From positions 1-64,000 of the forward strand of contig MSXR01000013.1 of the NCBI GenBank assembly GCA_002083655.1: a stretch of DNA of 64,000 nucleotides. Reading direction: 5' to 3'. The notes beneath the pieces were generated by a model. It was not told the DNA's origin. It was given only the letters and a program-made list of their open reading frames with translations, and made no database searches. The number at the start of each line of letters is the position of its first letter. The stretch's first letter is position 1. Made by a program: the position numbers and the translations under genes. The stretch comes from Proteobacteria bacterium ST_bin14 (GTDB taxonomy: Bacteria; Pseudomonadota; Alphaproteobacteria; Sphingomonadales; Sphingomonadaceae). Of this stretch, positions 1-9,335 are shown in pieces.

Positions 1-136
1 TCTTGCCGGCCAGGCTGTCCTTGTAGATCGCATCGACATCGACCGTCAGCGTCTGCGCCACAGCAGCGGAAGGAGCGACCAAGGCGCCTGCAACGAGAGC
101 AAGTGCCATCGTGGAGCTTTTCAGAAGAATTTTCAT
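1..136 (-). CDS. OmpH/Skp-family periplasmic chaperone, N-terminal part only
   Basis: The reading frame starts at the ATG complementary to 134-136 and runs off the left edge. It begins MKILLKSSTMALALVAGALV, a Sec signal peptide (basic n-region, hydrophobic core, Ala-rich cleavage region), followed by a short mature stretch. Its position directly after bamA (start codon immediately next to the bamA stop at 137) is the classical bamA-skp/ompH order. OmpH/Skp proteins are trimeric periplasmic chaperones that hold unfolded outer-membrane proteins on the way to the BAM complex. The family call rests mainly on context, because only about 45 residues are visible. Confidence 0.7.
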   Translation of the reverse strand, partial: MKILLKSSTMALALVAGALVAPSAAVAQTLTVDVDAIYKDSLAGK

Positions 137-2857
137 TTAGAAACTAGTCCCTACGTTGAAAGTGATGAGTTTATCATCGTCGCCACGCTGCTTGAGCAGC
201 GCGCGGGCGACGTTAATTCTAAGCGGTCCGAACGGTGAATTCCAGTTCACACCGATTCCCACTGTGAGACGGGGCGAGGCCGAATTGCCGACAAAACGTT
301 CGAGGAAAGGCTGAGTACCCGGCGCTACGGCATTAGCTGTCATGCCTACGCAATCTGCTCTATTTGTCGTCGTCGCAAATCCGACCGGACAGATCGTCTG
401 AAACCCCGCATTGGGGTCTCCTTGCGGAACAATAAAGATGTCTTGGTTAGTGACGGGGTCTCTCAAAGGTAAAGGCAACACGGTCACCCGCCCGGTGACA
501 GGATCAACCGAAGTCGGGAACACTGCCGTAGGCAATGGGCGGGTAATGCCGAACAATGCACCAAAATCCATGAAGATCGACGGACGAATCCCGAGTTCGC
601 GCACACCGGCACCCAGCGGAATTTCCAGCTCAGCACGGCCAAGATAATAAGCGCGGCCGCCCAGCGGATCGTCCTGGAACTGGTTGCGCCCATCAATCAC
701 GATCTGGTTGCCATTGGCATCCACACCGTAAGCCAAACGCTGCACGCGCGGGCCAACGCCGCGAATGTCGAAACCACGGAACTGCGGCTCGCCTAGATAA
801 TAGCGATCGTTGATGCGAACCTTGTCGATCCCGGGACCACGGCCTTTGTCAAACGAAAAGATATAGGCAGCTTCAAACCCGACCGAAAAGATGAAGCCCG
901 AACCGACGTTCCAATATTTATCCGTGTCGATGCGGGTGCGGATATAGTGTACGTCACCGCCAAGCCCGGCCAGATCCTGGCTGAAAATCGCGCGATTACC
1001 CGAACTCGGCCGCAACCGGCTATTCAGGCTGTCATATACCAGCGAATAACCGATCGACGATGTCACGCGATTGCCAACGGAATCGCAGATAAACCTTCCC
1101 GCCGCCTGCGGGTTACACGTACCGTCCGGATTCTGCAGGTTCGCGTCGTTGACGCCCACCTGATCATATACCAATCCATATCGGCCCGATAACGACAGAT
1201 ATTCGGTAATCGGAATGCCGGCGCGAATCTGGAAACCGGTTGATATCTGCGTATAGATCGTCTGGCGCTGGTTCCCGCTGAAATTGAACTGGTTCAAATC
1301 GCGGCGGAAAAGATCGCCGCCGACCGCAATCGTCTTGCCGAACAAATAGGGTTCGGTGAACCCAAGCTCAATCGATTTGGAAAATTGCGAAAGGCTGGCG
1401 CTGGCGCGCAATTCCTGGCCCTTGCCGCGGAAGTTTCGTTGCTTGATCGATGCCTGTAGAATGAAGCGTTCAAGGCTGGAGAAGCCGGCCGACAGGTTAA
1501 GTTCACCCGTGGAGCGTTCCTCGACATTGGTTTCAAGCACAACACGGTCGGGCGCCGAGCCCGGCTTTTGCGTGACTTCGAGCTTTTCCTGGAAAAAGCC
1601 CAGCGAGTTGATGCGGTCCTGCGAGCGTTTGACGAGGAAGCTGTTGAACGCATCGCCTTCCGCCAGGCGAAGCTCGCGGCGCACCACCTGATCCTGCGTC
1701 ACGGTGTTGCCATTGATGTCGATCCGCTCAACATAAGTCCGCTTGGCTTCCGAAATGTGGAAGTTAATCGCCATGGTAAGCGCTTCACGGTCTGGCGTAT
1801 ATTCGGGATTTACCTCCGTAAAGGCATAGCCGAACAGCCCGGCAGTCTGGTTAATTGCTTCGATTGAATCTTCGACCGTCTTGGCGTTGTACCATTTGCC
1901 TTTCTTGGCGATCAACGACGATGCCAGCTTCTTGTTATCAAAGTCGCGGATATCACTGTCGACTGTAATGTCGGAAAACTTGTACCGCTTCCCTTCCTGC
2001 ACCACATACGTGATGATGAAATCCTTGCGGTCTGGCGTCAGCTCGGCGACGGCCGACGTTACCTTGAACTCAACATAACCCTCGGTCAGGTAAAACTGAC
2101 GGAGCTTTTGCTGATCATAGGCCAGTCGATCCTGATCATAGCTGGTGTTCGAGCTCAAAAACGTCGACAACCGTGCCTGCTTGGTTGCCATTTCGCCGCG
2201 TAGCTTGCTGTCGGAATAGACTTCGTTGCCGATAATGTTGATCTGGCGAACCTTCGATTTTGGCCCTTCCGAGATTTCGAAAACGATATCAACGCGGTTC
2301 TGGTCAAGCGCCACCATCTTGGGGCTGATCGACGCGGCAAAGCGCCCTTGACGGCGGTATAGTTCGATAATCCGGGTAATATCAGCACGAACCGCACTGC
2401 GCGTGAAAATCTGACGCGGCGCGAGCTTGATTTCCTTTTCGATCTTGTCGCTTTTCAGCCGCTTGTTACCCTCCAGGATAACGCGGTTGATAATCGGGTT
2501 CTCACGCACCTTGATAACGATTTCGCCGGTCTGTGCACCGTTGATCGTTACGTCGGCGTACAAGTCGCTGTTGAGCAAATCCTTGATCGCCTGATCGAGC
2601 GATTCATTGTTGAACGCCTGGCCAATGCGCAGCTTTGTATAGGATAGCGCCGTGTCTGATTCGATGCGTTGTGACCCATCGACCCGCAATGACTTGATCA
2701 CCTTTACCGGCGCGTCAGCTGCGACTGCCGGCGCATCGGCGACAGCGCGCGGAGCCAGTTGCGCCGATGCTGTGCCAGGCAATGTTGATAGCATCGTCCC
2801 GGCCAGCAAAACCGCAACCGCGCGCACACCGAATTTGGAAACCTTGGTCGCTGTCAC
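137..2857 (-). CDS. bamA: Outer membrane protein assembly factor BamA
   Basis: Central Omp85-family pore of the BAM complex, which folds and inserts beta-barrel proteins into the outer membrane. After a signal peptide there are five POTRA repeats over roughly the first half (the first begins near IKSLRVDGSQRIESDTALSY), then the C-terminal barrel with LGEPQFRGFDIRGVGPR, typical of this family, and the final segment ending in TFNVGTSF with terminal Phe. An ATG at 2926 would overlap the rseP stop and add 23 residues before the signal peptide. The GTG at 2857 (then TATKVSKFGVRAVAVLLAG) places a normal signal peptide at the N-terminus and is preferred. This gives 906 aa, long for BamA because of insertions in the barrel loops. 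Between rseP and ompH in the envelope operon. Confidence 0.95.
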   Translation of the reverse strand: MTATKVSKFGVRAVAVLLAGTMLSTLPGTASAQLAPRAVADAPAVAADAPVKVIKSLRVDGSQRIESDTALSYTKLRIGQAFNNESLDQAIKDLLNSDLYADVTINGAQTGEIVIKVRENPIINRVILEGNKRLKSDKIEKEIKLAPRQIFTRSAVRADITRIIELYRRQGRFAASISPKMVALDQNRVDIVFEISEGPKSKVRQINIIGNEVYSDSKLRGEMATKQARLSTFLSSNTSYDQDRLAYDQQKLRQFYLTEGYVEFKVTSAVAELTPDRKDFIITYVVQEGKRYKFSDITVDSDIRDFDNKKLASSLIAKKGKWYNAKTVEDSIEAINQTAGLFGYAFTEVNPEYTPDREALTMAINFHISEAKRTYVERIDINGNTVTQDQVVRRELRLAEGDAFNSFLVKRSQDRINSLGFFQEKLEVTQKPGSAPDRVVLETNVEERSTGELNLSAGFSSLERFILQASIKQRNFRGKGQELRASASLSQFSKSIELGFTEPYLFGKTIAVGGDLFRRDLNQFNFSGNQRQTIYTQISTGFQIRAGIPITEYLSLSGRYGLVYDQVGVNDANLQNPDGTCNPQAAGRFICDSVGNRVTSSIGYSLVYDSLNSRLRPSSGNRAIFSQDLAGLGGDVHYIRTRIDTDKYWNVGSGFIFSVGFEAAYIFSFDKGRGPGIDKVRINDRYYLGEPQFRGFDIRGVGPRVQRLAYGVDANGNQIVIDGRNQFQDDPLGGRAYYLGRAELEIPLGAGVRELGIRPSIFMDFGALFGITRPLPTAVFPTSVDPVTGRVTVLPLPLRDPVTNQDIFIVPQGDPNAGFQTICPVGFATTTNRADCVGMTANAVAPGTQPFLERFVGNSASPRLTVGIGVNWNSPFGPLRINVARALLKQRGDDDKLITFNVGTSF

Positions 2858-2918
2858 TATTTTACCCCAAACCGAATATCTATGCACAACGGCCCCAAGC
2901 CGCCCTGCCCCAAGCAGA

Positions 2919-4064
2919 TCAGCCAATCAACCCGGCTAACCGATTACCCAACTGAGTCCATAGGCCCAAACTGCCAAGATCGTTGAACGTCACCAACACC
3001 ATCAACGCCAGCACCGCCGCCAAACCACCGCGGAATGCCCATTCCTGCACATTTGCCTCCAGCGGCCGCCGCCGCACCGCTTCAATCGCATAGAACAGCA
3101 AATGGCCGCCATCCAGCACAGGCACTGGCAAAAGGTTAATGAATCCCAGATTAATGGAAACCAGCGCAATCAGGAAAACGAACGACGCCGAACCGAGCGC
3201 CATCTGCTCGCCGGATACCTTTGCAATGCTCAACGGCCCGCCAAGTTCCTTCACCGAGCGCCGTCCCGAGACAATCTGCCCGATCACATCGCCCATCATG
3301 CGCAAGATATTGCCCGTCTGGCGAATGGCGACCACCGGGACCTCAACCACGCTGACCGGCACCAGCGTCGCGGCGGTGCGGCCAATGCCAAGCCGTCCAA
3401 TCTTGGGCTCATTCCCAAACCGGTCACGCTCGATATGGGTGCCAACCGTCAAATCCACGGATTGCGGTGCATTGCCGCGCACAAAATCGACGCGCACGGC
3501 CTGGCCGGGCCTGATCTGGATAAAGCGCACCATATCTTCAAAACTGTCGATGCCGCGCCCGCCCAGCGCCACGACCCGGTCACCGGGCTGCAGGCCGGCA
3601 ATCTGCGCCGGACTGCCAGGCTGGATCGTGCCGACCACTGCAGGGGTGCGCAATTCACCATAGCTGAGCGCAAAGCCCATCAGGATCGCAATGGCCACCA
3701 CAAAATTGGTCACCGGCCCCGCCGCGACAATAATCGCGCGCTGCCAGAGCGGTTTGGCCTGAAAAGTGCGCTCACGCTCCGCCGCGGGCAGCGCCAGCCA
3801 ATCGGGATCGGGCTTGCTTGATGCGTCCATGTCTCCGGCGAACTTCACGTAACCGCCAAGCGGCATCCAGCCAAACTTCCAGCGGGTTCCGCGCTTGTCG
3901 GTAAAGCCGAACACTTCACGCCCGAAACCGATGGAAAATTCGTCGGCCTTCACCCCGAACAACCGACCGGCCAGATAATGGCCCAGCTCGTGGACGAACA
4001 CCAACGGCCCGATCACCAGGATAAACGCCATCGCCGTATACAAAAAGCCCGGAGTCTGGATCAA
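2919..4064 (-). CDS. rseP: RIP metalloprotease RseP (site-2 protease)
   Basis: Inner-membrane zinc protease that cleaves membrane-embedded substrates such as anti-sigma factors. The zinc motif HELGH lies in the first transmembrane helix (VFVHELGHYLAGRLFG), one PDZ domain follows (GSPAQIAGLQPGDRVVALGG), and the third ligand is in the LDG motif (PVPVLDGGHLLFYAIE). About four membrane helices; the length is usual for alphaproteobacterial RseP. The chosen start is the TTG at 4064, which overlaps the dxr stop as TTGA, as at several other junctions here, and has an AAGGA Shine-Dalgarno about nine bases upstream. A TTG at 4073 is possible but too close to that site. Co-transcribed with dxr and bamA. 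Confidence 0.93.
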   Translation of the reverse strand: MIQTPGFLYTAMAFILVIGPLVFVHELGHYLAGRLFGVKADEFSIGFGREVFGFTDKRGTRWKFGWMPLGGYVKFAGDMDASSKPDPDWLALPAAERERTFQAKPLWQRAIIVAAGPVTNFVVAIAILMGFALSYGELRTPAVVGTIQPGSPAQIAGLQPGDRVVALGGRGIDSFEDMVRFIQIRPGQAVRVDFVRGNAPQSVDLTVGTHIERDRFGNEPKIGRLGIGRTAATLVPVSVVEVPVVAIRQTGNILRMMGDVIGQIVSGRRSVKELGGPLSIAKVSGEQMALGSASFVFLIALVSINLGFINLLPVPVLDGGHLLFYAIEAVRRRPLEANVQEWAFRGGLAAVLALMVLVTFNDLGSLGLWTQLGNRLAGLIG

Positions 4065-5218
4065 ATGACGCAATCCTTTACACGCGCATCGGCAAGCCTT
4101 CGCGCTTCGGCGTCAACCACCAGCACTGCTTCCACATTATCAGGAGCGGCCGGGTCGTAACGATTGAGGGTATCCTCCACGATTGCGGCAATTTCGAGGA
4201 AGCCAATTCTGCGTTCCAGAAAAGCCGCGACCGCCACTTCGTTCGCTGCGTTCAAGATGGCCGGTCGCGCACCGCCCGCCTCCAATGCTTCGCGCGCAAG
4301 GCGCAGCGCGGGAAAACGCACTGGGTCAGGTGCTTCGAAGTCAAGTCTACCAATCGATACAAGGTCCAGCGGCGGCATTGGCGCGGCCATCCGGTCAGGC
4401 CATGCAAGGCAATAGGCAATCGGCGTGCGCATATCGGGCGGGCCAAGCTGAGCGAGCACCGACCCGTCGACATATTCAACCATCGAGTGAATCACTGACT
4501 GGCGGTGCACAATCACCTCCAGCTGGTGATTGGCGACCGGGAACAGCCGTGCTGCCTCAATCAGTTCAAGCCCCTTGTTCATCAATGTGGCGGAATCGAC
4601 CGAAATCTTGGCCCCCATCGACCAATTTGGGTGCGCCACCGCCTGTTCCAGCGTCATATGGCGCATTTCTTCGAGTGTTTTGTCGCGGAATGGCCCGCCG
4701 CTCGCCGTCAGGATGATGCGGCGAACCCGGTGGGGTCGCGCTGAATCGAAGCATTGGAAAATCGCATTATGCTCGGAATCAGCGGGCAGCAGCGTCGCAC
4801 CATATTGCGCCGCTGCCGCCAAAATCACGTCACCGGCTGAAACAAGCGGCTCCTTGTTGGCCAGGATGATCGTGCCGCCCTGTTCAATCGCCGCCAGCAC
4901 CGGTTCCAGCCCGGCACAACCGACAATCGCGGCCATCGTAACATCTGCGCCCATTGCCGCTGCTTCGCACAGTGCCTGCGCGCCGGCTGCGGTTTCGATG
5001 CCCGTTCCGGCCAATGCTGCGCGCAGATCGGCCAGGCACCCCTCCTCCGCCACCACCGCGCGCCGCGCATTGGTGCGGATTGCTGCGGCCGCCAGCTTGT
5101 CGACATCGCAGTTGGCGGTTAGCGCCAATACCTGGAAATTTTCGGGTTCCCGCTCAATCAGGTCGAGCGTCGACGTGCCGATTGAGCCCGTCGCCCCCAA
5201 TATTGTTACCGTCTTCAT
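4061..5218 (-). CDS. dxr: 1-deoxy-D-xylulose-5-phosphate reductoisomerase
   Basis: Second enzyme of the MEP isoprenoid pathway, converting DXP to MEP with NADPH; cytoplasmic. The N-terminal Rossmann loop is GATGSIGTSTLDLI. Metal and substrate motifs are visible as LLPADSEHNAIFQ, LTASGGPFRDK and the NWSMGAKISVDSATLMNKGL segment. The ATG at 5218 overlaps the cdsA stop as ATGA and puts the start five residues before the Rossmann loop, so the longer ATG at 5239 is rejected. Its product feeds the undecaprenyl chain made by UppS from the same operon. 385 aa, normal length. Confidence 0.96.
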   Translation of the reverse strand: MKTVTILGATGSIGTSTLDLIEREPENFQVLALTANCDVDKLAAAAIRTNARRAVVAEEGCLADLRAALAGTGIETAAGAQALCEAAAMGADVTMAAIVGCAGLEPVLAAIEQGGTIILANKEPLVSAGDVILAAAAQYGATLLPADSEHNAIFQCFDSARPHRVRRIILTASGGPFRDKTLEEMRHMTLEQAVAHPNWSMGAKISVDSATLMNKGLELIEAARLFPVANHQLEVIVHRQSVIHSMVEYVDGSVLAQLGPPDMRTPIAYCLAWPDRMAAPMPPLDLVSIGRLDFEAPDPVRFPALRLAREALEAGGARPAILNAANEVAVAAFLERRIGFLEIAAIVEDTLNRYDPAAPDNVEAVLVVDAEARRLADARVKDCVI

Positions 5219-6054
5219 GCCGTTAGTCCCCACGCCCATCCGGGCAACAATCCGCTCGCCATGTTTCGTATTTCGGGCAGCATCACCAGAAAAGCCGCGA
5301 TTGGTGCAACCGGCATCAGCCCGTCAAGCCGGTCCATCAACCCGCCATGCCCAGGCAATATCGTGCCGCTGTCCTTTACGCCTGCCTGCCGCTTCAGCCA
5401 GCTTTCATACAGGTCGCCTGCCTGCGCCACCACCGCCAACAGCGGCGTGGCAAGCGTCAGCCGCAAGGGCAAGCCCCAACCGAAGTGCAAAACGGCACCA
5501 AATGCCCCAGCAGCAATGATGCCGCCTATAAAACCCGCCCATGTCTTGTTCGGGCTGATCATCGGAGCAAGCCGGGGCCCGCCAAATGCCCGCCCCACAA
5601 AAAATGCGCCAATGTCGCACATCCACACCAGCGCCATCGCCCAAATGGCGAACAATAACCCATCGGGTTGCTTGCGGATCAGCAACAACGCCAGCACCGG
5701 CAGCCCGGTATAGATGATGCCAAGCGCCAGCACCCGCCGCTTTGTGCTGACCAAGGTGAACACGGCCGCCGCCGCAATCAGCCCCAGCGCAAAAAATTGC
5801 GGGCCTGCCGCCAGCGGACACATGATCGCGAGTGGCACTGACAGCGTGAATTGCATCCTGCGCGCAGTCGCCGCGTCGGCGCCGGCAAGATTACTCCATT
5901 CGCCTAGCATCACGATGCCGATGATCGTTGTGATCAGCCAGAATGCGAAGCCCCCTGACCATAGGATCGCCAGGGCAAAGCCGACCAAAGCAAACCCAAC
6001 CACAGTACGGGTTGCGAGTTCTTGCCGCCGACCGTTCGGTTGCGCCGCCGTCAC
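5215..6054 (-). CDS. cdsA: Phosphatidate cytidylyltransferase
   Basis: Integral membrane enzyme making CDP-diacylglycerol from phosphatidic acid and CTP, the precursor for pssA-type phospholipid synthesis. The protein is almost entirely hydrophobic helices and ends with the CDS signature region (KRQAGVKDSGTILPGHGGLMDRLDGL), including the conserved D and the PGHGG loop. The GTG at 6054 forms a GTGA overlap with the uppS stop and leaves a short soluble N-terminus (TAAQPNGRRQELATRTVVG); an ATG at 6111 would sit deep inside uppS and is rejected. 279 aa. Confidence 0.94.
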   Translation of the reverse strand: MTAAQPNGRRQELATRTVVGFALVGFALAILWSGGFAFWLITTIIGIVMLGEWSNLAGADAATARRMQFTLSVPLAIMCPLAAGPQFFALGLIAAAAVFTLVSTKRRVLALGIIYTGLPVLALLLIRKQPDGLLFAIWAMALVWMCDIGAFFVGRAFGGPRLAPMISPNKTWAGFIGGIIAAGAFGAVLHFGWGLPLRLTLATPLLAVVAQAGDLYESWLKRQAGVKDSGTILPGHGGLMDRLDGLMPVAPIAAFLVMLPEIRNMASGLLPGWAWGLTA

Positions 6055-6794
6055 AAGCCCCCAAAGCGGCGCTGACGCCGCCCAAAAGACGCCACCGCCT
6101 CTGCCAGACACGCTTCATCGAAATCGGGCCACAGCGTGTCGACAAACAACAGCTCAGCATAGGCTGCCTGCCAGAGCAAAAAGTTCGACAGGCGATATTC
6201 GCCCGATGTACGGATCAGCAGGTCGAGCGGCGGCAAATCGCTTGTGTCGAGCTGACTTTCGATCGCCGCTTCGTCAATCGCCGCGACATCAATTTGCCCC
6301 GCCACCGCCTGCTGGGCAAGCGTGCGCGCCGCTGCGGCCAGTTCGGCATGTGAACCATAATTCAGCGCAATCACCAGAATGGGGCCGGTATTGGCCGCCG
6401 TTCGCGCCAGCGCGTCATCAACCAGCGTGACGATATCAGCCGAAAACCGGCTGTAATTGCCAATCACGCGCAGCCGCACATTTTCCCGTACCAGTTCGTT
6501 CAGGTCGCTGCTGATAAACAGCCGCATCAACCCCATCAGATCGCCGATCTCCTCATCCGGGCGGCGCCAGTTTTCGGATGAAAAAGCATATAGCGTCAGC
6601 GCTTCAATTCCCAGCGCGCGCGCCGCGCGCGTCACCCGGCGCACCGCCGCGACACCCTGGCGATGCCCCTCAATCCGAGGCAGAAAACGCTGTTTTGCCC
6701 AGCGGCCATTGCCATCCATGATGATCGCAACATGGCGCGGCAACGCCCCCGCCCCACCGTCCGTTTGCTGTGCATTGGCGGGCAAGGGGATCAC
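6051..6794 (-). CDS. uppS: Isoprenyl transferase (undecaprenyl diphosphate synthase)
   Basis: Cis-prenyltransferase that elongates FPP with IPP to the C55 carrier lipid of peptidoglycan and O-antigen synthesis. The catalytic motif is HVAIIMDGNGRWAKQR (Asp binds Mg-diphosphate), followed by GHRQG, LYAFSSENW and the C-terminal DLLIRTSGEYRLSNFLLWQ and ELLFVDTLWPDF signatures. The start codon is GTG at 6794, overlapping the frr stop as GTGA. 247 aa, standard length. Translationally coupled on both sides. Confidence 0.97.
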   Translation of the reverse strand: MIPLPANAQQTDGGAGALPRHVAIIMDGNGRWAKQRFLPRIEGHRQGVAAVRRVTRAARALGIEALTLYAFSSENWRRPDEEIGDLMGLMRLFISSDLNELVRENVRLRVIGNYSRFSADIVTLVDDALARTAANTGPILVIALNYGSHAELAAAARTLAQQAVAGQIDVAAIDEAAIESQLDTSDLPPLDLLIRTSGEYRLSNFLLWQAAYAELLFVDTLWPDFDEACLAEAVASFGRRQRRFGGL

Positions 6795-7348
6795 TTGCCC
6801 AGGATTTCCTTTTCCTTGGCACTGGCAGCCGCGTCGATTTCGGCAATCGTCGCGTCGGTCAGCTTTTGAACTTCGGTTTCGTGTCGCTTGCGCTCATCTT
6901 CGGTGACCAGATTTTTCTTTTCGTCGATCTTCAAGCTTTCCATTCCGTCGCGGCGCACATTGCGCGCGGCGATCCGCGCCTTTTCAGCATATTGGCCGGC
7001 CAGCTTGGCCAGTTCCTTGCGGCGTTCCTCGGTCAGATCGGGGATTGGAATGCGCAGCGTGGTGCCATCGACAATCGGATTCAGGCCAAGCCCGGCAGAG
7101 CGGATCGCCTTGTCGCATGGGCCCACATTGCTTTTGTCCCACACCTGAACGGACAGCATCCGCGATTCAGGCACCGATACCGTCGCCACCTGATTCAGCG
7201 GCATATGCGATCCATATACCTCCACCGTCACCGGATCGAGCAGCGAGGTGCTGGCGCGGCCGGTGCGCAATCCAACCAGGTCGCCTTTCAACGCCTCTAC
7301 ACTGCCGGCCATCCGCCGAACGAGATCGGCCTTTTCATATGCGGCCAT
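6791..7348 (-). CDS. frr: Ribosome recycling factor
   Basis: Splits post-termination ribosomes together with EF-G. The sequence from ATG 7348 (MAAYEKADLVRRMAGSVEAL) gives 185 aa, the standard RRF size. Diagnostic stretches are GLRTGRASTSLLDPVTVEVYG, the NPIVDGTTLRIPIPDLTEERR segment and the final helix DATIAEIDAAASAKEKEIL. Upstream in-frame ATGs lie inside pyrH and would add about 50 unrelated residues, so they are discarded. The start is one base after the pyrH stop. Confidence 0.97.
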   Translation of the reverse strand: MAAYEKADLVRRMAGSVEALKGDLVGLRTGRASTSLLDPVTVEVYGSHMPLNQVATVSVPESRMLSVQVWDKSNVGPCDKAIRSAGLGLNPIVDGTTLRIPIPDLTEERRKELAKLAGQYAEKARIAARNVRRDGMESLKIDEKKNLVTEDERKRHETEVQKLTDATIAEIDAAASAKEKEILGK

Positions 7349-7349
7349 G

Positions 7350-8087
7350 TTACTTCTCCGTCTGCTCGGTCTGGTTATTGACGATCGTTGACGTGCCCTC
7401 GCCGCGCAACACCCGGGCCAGATTGCCGGTCTCGCGGATATTGAACACGATGATGGGAATATCATTGTCGCGGCAAAGCGCCACCGCGCTGGCATCCATC
7501 ACCTTCAGATCGTCAGACAAAACCCGCGAAAAGGTGAGCTGTTCGTATCGCACGGCAGTTGGATCATCCTTGGGATCGGCGTTGTACACGCCGTCCACGC
7601 TGGTGCCCTTGAACAGCGCATCGCAGCGCATTTCTGCCGCCCGTAATGCAGCACCCGAATCAGTGGTAAAATAGGGGCTGCCAGTGCCCGCCGCGAAAAT
7701 GACGACGCGGTTTTTTTCCAGATGTCGTTCTGCGCGACGACGAATATAGGGCTCGCACACCGCCGCCATCGGAATCGCCGATTGCACCCGCGTTTCAACA
7801 CCCAGATGCTCCAGCGCATCCTGCATCGCGAGCGCGTTCATGACGGTTGCCAGCATGCCCATATAATCGGCGGTTGCCCGGTCCATGCCCTTGGCCGCCC
7901 CCGCCATGCCGCGAAAAATATTGCCGCCGCCAATGACGAGGCACAGCTCATGCCCCGCATCCTTGGCCTGCTTCACCTCTCCGGCGACGCGCGCAACGGT
8001 GGCAGGGTCAATCCCGAAGGTCTGATCGCCCATGGCTGCCTCTCCGGACAGTTTGAGCAGGATACGCTTGAAATGCGGTACGGTCAT
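7350..8087 (-). CDS. pyrH: UMP kinase
   Basis: Amino-acid-kinase-fold enzyme phosphorylating UMP to UDP. From ATG 8087 the protein begins TVPHFKRILLKLSGEAAMGD (phosphate-binding loop). Later come VIGGGNIFRG, ATADYMGMLATVMNALAMQD, the GTGSPYFTTDSGAALRAAE nucleotide-binding region and DGVYNADPK. 245 aa, normal. It opens the pyrH-frr-uppS-cdsA-dxr-rseP-bamA-ompH operon; its promoter must lie in 8088-8231, separated from tsf by an intrinsic terminator. Confidence 0.97.
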   Translation of the reverse strand: MTVPHFKRILLKLSGEAAMGDQTFGIDPATVARVAGEVKQAKDAGHELCLVIGGGNIFRGMAGAAKGMDRATADYMGMLATVMNALAMQDALEHLGVETRVQSAIPMAAVCEPYIRRRAERHLEKNRVVIFAAGTGSPYFTTDSGAALRAAEMRCDALFKGTSVDGVYNADPKDDPTAVRYEQLTFSRVLSDDLKVMDASAVALCRDNDIPIIVFNIRETGNLARVLRGEGTSTIVNNQTEQTEK

Positions 8088-8231
8088 TGGTCCAACTTGC
8101 GCTTGGGCGGGGAAGCGGCGCGACCTTAGTAGGCCCCTCCCACTGTGCCAAGCACTCATCCCGCAAGGGGGGCGTTCATTTCCGGATCAGGCACAGCCAT
8201 TGGGCGCCGACCCATGCCGTCTTACTGAACA

Positions 8232-8264
8232 GAAAAAGGGCGTGCCGACCGCGCCGGCACGCCC
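8232..8264 (-). terminator. Intrinsic terminator after tsf
   Basis: Perfect 10-bp stem GGGCGTGCCG (8238-8247) / CGGCACGCCC (8255-8264) with a 7-base loop. On the minus strand it is followed by a T run (TTTTTCT, complement of 8232-8237). It lies just beyond the tsf stop and ends the rpsB-tsf unit before the pyrH promoter region. Confidence 0.85.
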
Positions 8265-8273
8265 CAAAGCAGA

Positions 8274-9197
8274 TCAGTTAACGCCTGCTGCCGCGGCAAC
8301 TTCTGCTGCGAAGTCGCTGACTTCGCGCTCAATTCCCTCACCAAGCTGAAAGCGGACATAATCCGTCAGCTCAATCGGGGCGCCAGCTGCCTTGGCGGCA
8401 TTGGCGACCACATCAGCGATTTTGGTCTTGCCGTCCATCACCAGCAGCTGGCTAACCAGCGCATTTTCCTTACGGTATTTGGCGATTGCACCGTCGACCA
8501 TCTTGGCAACGATATCGGCAGGCTTGCCGCTTTCCGCTGCCTTTTCGGTCGCGATTGCGCGCTCACGCTCAACCACATCAGGATCCAGGCCGTCTTCATG
8601 CAGTGCCAACGGGAACGCAGCGGCGATGTGCATGGCGATCTGCTTGCCAAGCGGCACCAGAACATCAGCACCCGCTGTGCTTTCCAGTGCGACCAGCACG
8701 CCGATCTTGCCCAGACCCGGTGCGGCAGCGTTGTGGACATAAGGAACGATCGCGCCGTTCGTCACTTCCAGCCGCCGTGCGCGACGCAGATTCTGGTTCT
8801 CGCCAATCGTTGCAATGTTGTTGGTGAGCACTTCATCAACGGTCTTGCCGCCCAGATGCGCTGCCTTGATGACATCAATCGATTCGCCCAATTCAAGCGC
8901 GACCGACGTTACGTCGCGAACAAACGTTTGAAACTGCTCGTTCTTGGCAACAAAATCGGTTTCTGAATTGACTTCGACCACGGCACCCTTGGTGCCCGAC
9001 ACTTCAACGCCAATCAGGCCTTCAGCGGCAGTGCGGCTCGACTTTTTGGCGGCAGAGGCGAGGCCCTTGGTTCGCAGCCAATCCATGGCGGCTTCCATGT
9101 CGCCATTCGCTTCGGTCAATGCCTTTTTGCAGTCCATCATGCCCGCGCCGCTCTTTTCGCGCAGATCCTTGACGGCGGCGGCTGTGATCTCGGCCAT
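8274..9197 (-). CDS. tsf: Translation elongation factor Ts
   Basis: Guanine-nucleotide exchange factor for EF-Tu. Starting at ATG 9197 (MAEITAAAVKDLREKSGAGM) the protein is 307 aa with the N-terminal UBA-like domain and signatures LREKSGAGMMDCKKAL and the EVNSETDFVAKN segment. The in-frame ATG at 9299 adds a non-conserved leader and is rejected. It lies downstream of rpsB in the usual rpsB-tsf pair and ends at a strong hairpin terminator. Confidence 0.97.
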   Translation of the reverse strand: MAEITAAAVKDLREKSGAGMMDCKKALTEANGDMEAAMDWLRTKGLASAAKKSSRTAAEGLIGVEVSGTKGAVVEVNSETDFVAKNEQFQTFVRDVTSVALELGESIDVIKAAHLGGKTVDEVLTNNIATIGENQNLRRARRLEVTNGAIVPYVHNAAAPGLGKIGVLVALESTAGADVLVPLGKQIAMHIAAAFPLALHEDGLDPDVVERERAIATEKAAESGKPADIVAKMVDGAIAKYRKENALVSQLLVMDGKTKIADVVANAAKAAGAPIELTDYVRFQLGEGIEREVSDFAAEVAAAAGVN

Positions 9198-9335
9198 GTC
9201 TTTTATCCTTATCGTTTCGGAATATGGGTCTTTGGTAAATATGGTTTTGCGCTGAATACGGTTTTGAACGGGGGAAGGCTTGCGCCCTACCCCGTCCATA
9301 TTTCAGTTCAGCGACGCCAATCAGGCGTCGATCTG

